The notes beneath the pieces were generated by a model. That model was not told where the DNA came from. It saw only the letters and a program-made list of their open reading frames with translations, and did no database searches. A DNA stretch of 8,617 nucleotides from Methanobacteriota archaeon. Its GTDB lineage: Archaea > Thermoplasmatota > Poseidoniia > Poseidoniales > Thalassarchaeaceae. Positions 4,737-8,617 of the stretch are shown here, piece after piece (position 1 is the stretch's first letter; every line of letters begins with the position of its first letter). Location: positions 1-8,617 of the forward strand of contig NZTJ01000024.1 of the NCBI GenBank assembly GCA_002697065.1. The letters run 5' to 3'. Position numbers and translations under genes: made by a program.

Positions 4737-7700
4737 TCTCCTCTATCAACCTGTTGCTACATAGGCACACCGTTTGTTGGAAACAATAAACGTGTCGTGC
4801 CCTATGTAGCTCCAGTCCTTTGCTTTGCCCTGACGTCCTCTGTCCCTCAACGACGTAGTCATTACGCCATCATCGACTCGGGCACTCCTGTTCATATTTT
4901 CCATACCTCGTCACCTTTCCTGTGTTCACTCACAGAAAATCACTCTCAAATCGTCGGCTTCGACGGTAGTACCACCCGCGCCGTTGCCAAAGGGGACTTG
5001 ACATGCAGACTCCGCACCAACACTGGAACCCTCGTACCATTCAAGAACGCAAATAGCGCTCTCCACGTCCCCGATAGTCTTCACTGTCTCTTCTCCGTGA
5101 AAATGGCCACCCAATCTGGCTGTTCTATCACCATCAACAGCGCAAATGCCTATATTACTCTACCTGACGGATTCGATATCCCACTGGAATTCGACAACGA
5201 AATCAATCTCTGGATCCTGCCTCTTTTTGCTCCGGCCAATACTCACAATGATATCTATCCCGCTCTCAAAACTACGGCGGATGAATATGCACAAACAGCC
5301 ATGAATTCTACTCCTACCGACATTGATCCCATTACGTCCATCACGTCCGCTGCAGCACCACCTCGCGACGTTGATCTTATCCAAGATGATCGTGCCGCTG
5401 CCTTAAATCTACATCACCGACTTGGTCATCCTAATTCGCGCCTTCAGCGAAAATTCAAGATCGATGGTATCCCACAGGCCAAAAATACTCGTCACTTCGA
5501 CTGCCCGCAGTGCTTGGCCGCCAAAGCGCGACGACATCCTCGCCCTCCCCCTTCTCACATTGACTCCCGTCCTACTACTGCCTGGACTGACGTTCACTGC
5601 GATCTCTCTGGCAAAATGATTGTCTCTACCCGACAAAATCAATACTTTTGTCCCTTTATCTGTCGATACTCCGGCGCAGTTCATGTCGAACTTCTTGCCC
5701 GCAAATCACATTTCATCATGGCTTACAAAAACTTCGTCACCTTGTGTGGTCGCCATCCCTCTGTTCTACGCACAGACCTTGGCGGCGAATTCATGAGCCA
5801 CGAAATGACCGCACTACTCACAAACAATTACGTTCGACATGTGGTTTGTGCCCCTGACGAACACTATGACAACGGTCCTGCCGAAAATGCCATAATGACC
5901 TTGCGTAACTCTGCCAATTCAATGATGCTAACAGCTCAAATGCCGTGGCGCTTGTGGGACTTCGCCATCCAACACGCTGCTTACTTACGCAATATTACCA
6001 TTCCGTCTCGGGCAGATCCGAACAAAAGCATTTATGAACTACTCACTGGTACTCGTGCCAATTTACACTCCATTCCTCCCCTCGGAGCCTTTGCCTGTAT
6101 TTATCATGACAGGCGCAAACTCAACAACCAATCTCTTGGATTACCAAGCATTCAAGGTGCCTTCATCGGTATCTGTACTTACAGAAAGATCTTAGGCTAC
6201 TGTATCTTCACCGCCGACCAACAAATTGTTGTCACCCGCCACAACATTACCTGTGATCCCTACCTGTATCCTTTCAAAACCATGACGAAACCGCCAACCG
6301 CATGGCGCCCATTCGTTCAACTTACATCTGCTCCGATCGCAACCACTCCTTTACCGGATCCCTTACCTGAACAAATTCAATCATTTACCTCCGACGCCTC
6401 TGAGGCTCCTTTACCAAATGACCTTACTCCATCCCCCTCACCTCCTACCGCACGTCAACGCATGAACGCAGCTCTCGCCGATGACGCTGACCTTGAAATA
6501 TCCGACGATGAGGAGGAACCAACTCTAAATTCTGAATCGCTGGACCCTCTAGAAAATCCTCGTCCAGAGAAACGCGCTCGAAAGCAAAATTCCCTGATCG
6601 GCGATCTTCCTGATACTCCGCGCCGTGTTACCAAGCTAGAAACATACACCTCAGACCCAGTCTACAAACAGGAACGTGATCGCCACGTTCATACAAAACT
6701 TACCAAACATTTCCCTGGGCATGGCAATTTCACCGGTACCATTACCGAATACTACCCGTCCCACGACACATACCACATTCAATATGACGACAATGATGAC
6801 GAAATCGTTACATACAACCGCCTTCTTAAACTACTCGAACAATCAACACAAATTGGCGTCTCAGCTCAAGTCATTTCCGTATTTACTACCGCTATTGAAC
6901 AAGCGAAGACACCTCCAATTCCCCCATCTTCTCAAACATATTCAGTTCCCCAAAATCACACACAAGCCCGCGCTGCGCCTGATGCCGCAGGCTGGCTCAA
7001 AGGCGAAGACATAGAAATTGACAAGCTATACAACCAACTCAAATGCTGGACAGTCATTCCCCGCTCTACTCTTCCGCCTGGAGCCTTGGTCATGGACTCC
7101 AGATGGACATACGCCTATAAAACCGATTCACAAGGTGCATTACGTACCGACGTACACCCCTACCGTTCTCGATTCGTGGGCAAAGGATTTACCCAACAGG
7201 AGGGTATTAATTGCTTCGAAACCTTCGCTCCTGTTATCTCCTTCGTCACACTCAGAATGCTATTCGCACTAACAGCTATCCCACACTTCGAGGTCACTCA
7301 ATATGATATATCAGTCGCCTTCATCGAAGCACCTATTGATCCCACAGCCCCTCCTATCTATTGCGAATGCGCCCCTGGTCGCGAGAACCGAAAAGAATAC
7401 GTCTATCAACTCCATCGTTACCTCTATGGCATGAAAGATGCTCCACGTGGATATAACCAACTCTTCACTCAACAATGCAAAAACTTCGGTCTAATTCAAT
7501 GCACCGCCGATGAATGTGTCTTTGTGTTGCAAAAGAACAACTCAAAATCTAATCCGCATCACAAAATCGATACTCTACACGCTGATTCGTTCGGTAACAT
7601 CATTCCACCTGAAGATCGAATTTACCCCGATTGTCCTCACTCTACAGCTACATTGATCGTGGCCTGCTATGTAGATGACAATCTATGCTTCAGCAACTGC

Positions 7701-8617
7701 CACACCATGACCCAAGCCTTCGAAAAACATATCAACAAACGGATGAAAATGAAAAATGAAGGCAAAGTTCATTGGTATCTAAGCGTCAAATATGACCGCG
7801 ACCCAATCTCCGGTGCTGTCTCAGCCTCTCAAGAATTATATATCAACCAAATCCTAAAGAAATGGGGCCTTGAAAACTGCAATAGCCTTCCAACGCCATT
7901 CCCATCTAAAATGGACACGTATCTCGATGAACTTGCCAAACCCGTCGACACCGTGGACCCATCTCTCAAGAAAGACTATCAAAGCCTTATTGGGCAACTT
8001 CTCTACCTTCAAGCTCACACTGTCCCTGAAATCTCCTGGACAGTGTCTCAACTCAGTCGATATCTCATTCGCCCAGGAGAGCAACATATGACAGCCGCAA
8101 AGAAACTTCTGCGATATCTTCAAGGCCGCAAAAAGATCCCTATCCGATGGTGTGCTGCTGAGACCCGATCCCCACACCGCCCTGGAAATATCTATGGCTA
8201 TGCCGATGCCTCCTTCGCCGACGATCGCGCTACTCGTAAATCCAGCATCGGCTACGTGTTCATGCTCAACAATGGCGCTATCTCATGGCGCTCAAGCCGC
8301 ACCTCCTTGCAAGTACTCAACGCCGCTGAAGCCGAACTCGTCGGACTGTGCACAGCAGCCCAAGAGGCTGTTTTCCTTCGCAAACTTGCACAGGAGCTCG
8401 GCTTCATCCAACATCAGCCCACGGTGATTTATGAAGACTGCCAAGCTGCCGTCGCCCTTTCAAAAGAAAACCGATTCCGAAAGCGCTCCAAACATATCGC
8501 CCTCCGCTGGCACTATATTGCTGAACGACAAGCCCGTGCCATCGGCGACCTTCATGTCATTAATGTCTCGCGCTCCATCATGCTGGCAGATATCTTTGCT
8601 TCCCCACGACCAGCAGC
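4734..8617 (+). CDS. pol: Pol polyprotein: protease, integrase, Tudor-like segment, RT, RNase H (3' end outside window)
   Basis: The frame is open from the codon after the gag stop to the window edge, 1,294 codons of an expected 1,308. Numbering starts at 4734. The aspartic protease motif DSG is at 48-50. The integrase zinc-binding HHCC runs from 228 to 260 (HRLGH ... CPQC). The integrase catalytic residues are Asp290, Asp348 and Glu384, with 35 residues between the last two, matching DD35E. An acidic linker and a basic KRARK cluster (613-617, possible nuclear signal) follow, then a Tudor-like segment (about 658-702). Reverse transcriptase has Asp858 in QYDIS and YVDD at 979-982. RNase H has Asp1158, EAE near 1199-1201 and Asp1235. 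All expected catalytic residues are present, so the enzyme set looks intact. There is no own start codon before the protease; expression probably depends on readthrough of the UGA at 4731. The missing last residues can be read from 1044-1083 of copy A. Confidence 0.93.
4756..4810 (+). promoter_or_regulatory. 24-bp RNA hairpin with GAAA tetraloop downstream of the gag stop
   Basis: The left arm 4756-4779 pairs with the right arm 4784-4810 through 24 base pairs (one G-U), with three single-base bulges on the right arm (4793, 4796, 4800). The loop 4780-4783 is GAAA, a stable GNRA tetraloop closed by G-C. The hairpin starts 22 nt after the UGA-CUA context begins. Downstream structures at such distances promote readthrough in several RNA viruses. 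An AATAAA (4785-4790) lies in the right arm. The hairpin is inside the open pol frame, so it is translated on readthrough. Confidence 0.8.
6705..6839 (+). other. Tudor/chromo-like segment inside Pol, between integrase and RT
   Basis: About 45 codons read as short beta strands: FTGTITEYY, DTYHIQYDD, DDEIVTYNRLLKLL. This fits the pattern of small Tudor-like barrels (Gly-x-Val/Ile ... Tyr-x-Val/Ile-x-Tyr-Asp-Asp-x-Asp-Asp-Glu ... Leu), which in known proteins often bind modified histone tails. It lies in the region where other LTR elements carry targeting modules. The assignment is by pattern alone and the function is inferred. Confidence 0.5.
7642..8617 (+). repeat. 976-bp direct repeat, copy 2 (partner 68-1043)
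   Basis: This is the intact-frame counterpart of the copy A pol remnant, ending only because the window ends. A further 67 bp (6922-6988 against 1-67) match on the other side of the deletion. Confidence 0.93.

Larger units (their letters stand above)
1599..8617 (+). mobile_element. Ty1/copia LTR retrotransposon, copy B (LTR to pol, 3' end outside window)
   Basis: The order LTR, primer-binding site, gag, protease, integrase, RT, RNase H identifies the Ty1/copia (Pseudoviridae) type, because integrase precedes RT. The missing end can be read from copy A at an offset of 7,574. The pol stop is expected at 8658-8660 and the polypurine tract would end at 9172, giving an internal region of 7,110 bp and a whole element near 8,038 bp. 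Pol is open throughout the window. Gag has one internal stop codon, so this copy may need Gag from another copy. Confidence 0.93.

Overview
The window is almost entirely Ty1/copia-type LTR retrotransposon. It comes from a eukaryote, because only eukaryotic elements have this gag plus protease-integrase-RT-RNase H order, LTRs and a tRNA primer site. I cannot name the host group from sequence alone. The protein style is compatible with elements of algae or other protists (diatom-like), but a fungus is not excluded. No host gene, rRNA, tRNA or CRISPR array is visible.

Layout. Positions 1-1598 are the 3' part of one element (copy A): a pol remnant with a 653-bp deletion and frameshift (1-1086), then a 512-bp 3' untranslated region ending in a polypurine tract. 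Positions 1599-2062 are a 464-bp LTR (TGATGAA...TTCATCA) that is both the 3' LTR of copy A and the 5' LTR of a second element (copy B). Copy B follows: primer-binding site at 2063, 5' leader to 2294, gag 2295-4733, and pol from 4734 to the window edge. Copy A's downstream pol part recurs, apparently without mismatch, 7,574 bp further on. That distance is the period of a tandem array sharing one LTR and predicts a full element of about 8,038 bp.

How the parts work together. Gag carries a CCHC knuckle, a long acidic stretch, a coiled coil and a Ser/Asp-rich tail. Pol is in the same reading frame as gag, separated by one UGA stop. That stop is followed by CUA, a leaky context, and 22 nt later by a 24-bp hairpin with a GAAA tetraloop. 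The first in-frame ATG of pol lies beyond the protease motif, so stop-codon readthrough is the simplest way to make Gag-Pol. Reverse transcription probably starts from the anticodon arm of initiator tRNA-Met (half-tRNA priming, as in Drosophila copia and yeast Ty5).

State of the copies. Copy A is dead (RT mostly deleted). Copy B has an open pol throughout the window, but an in-frame TAA at 2604 splits gag. The most interesting items are the readthrough cassette, a Tudor-like module between integrase and RT, the unusual Gag, and the shared-LTR tandem.
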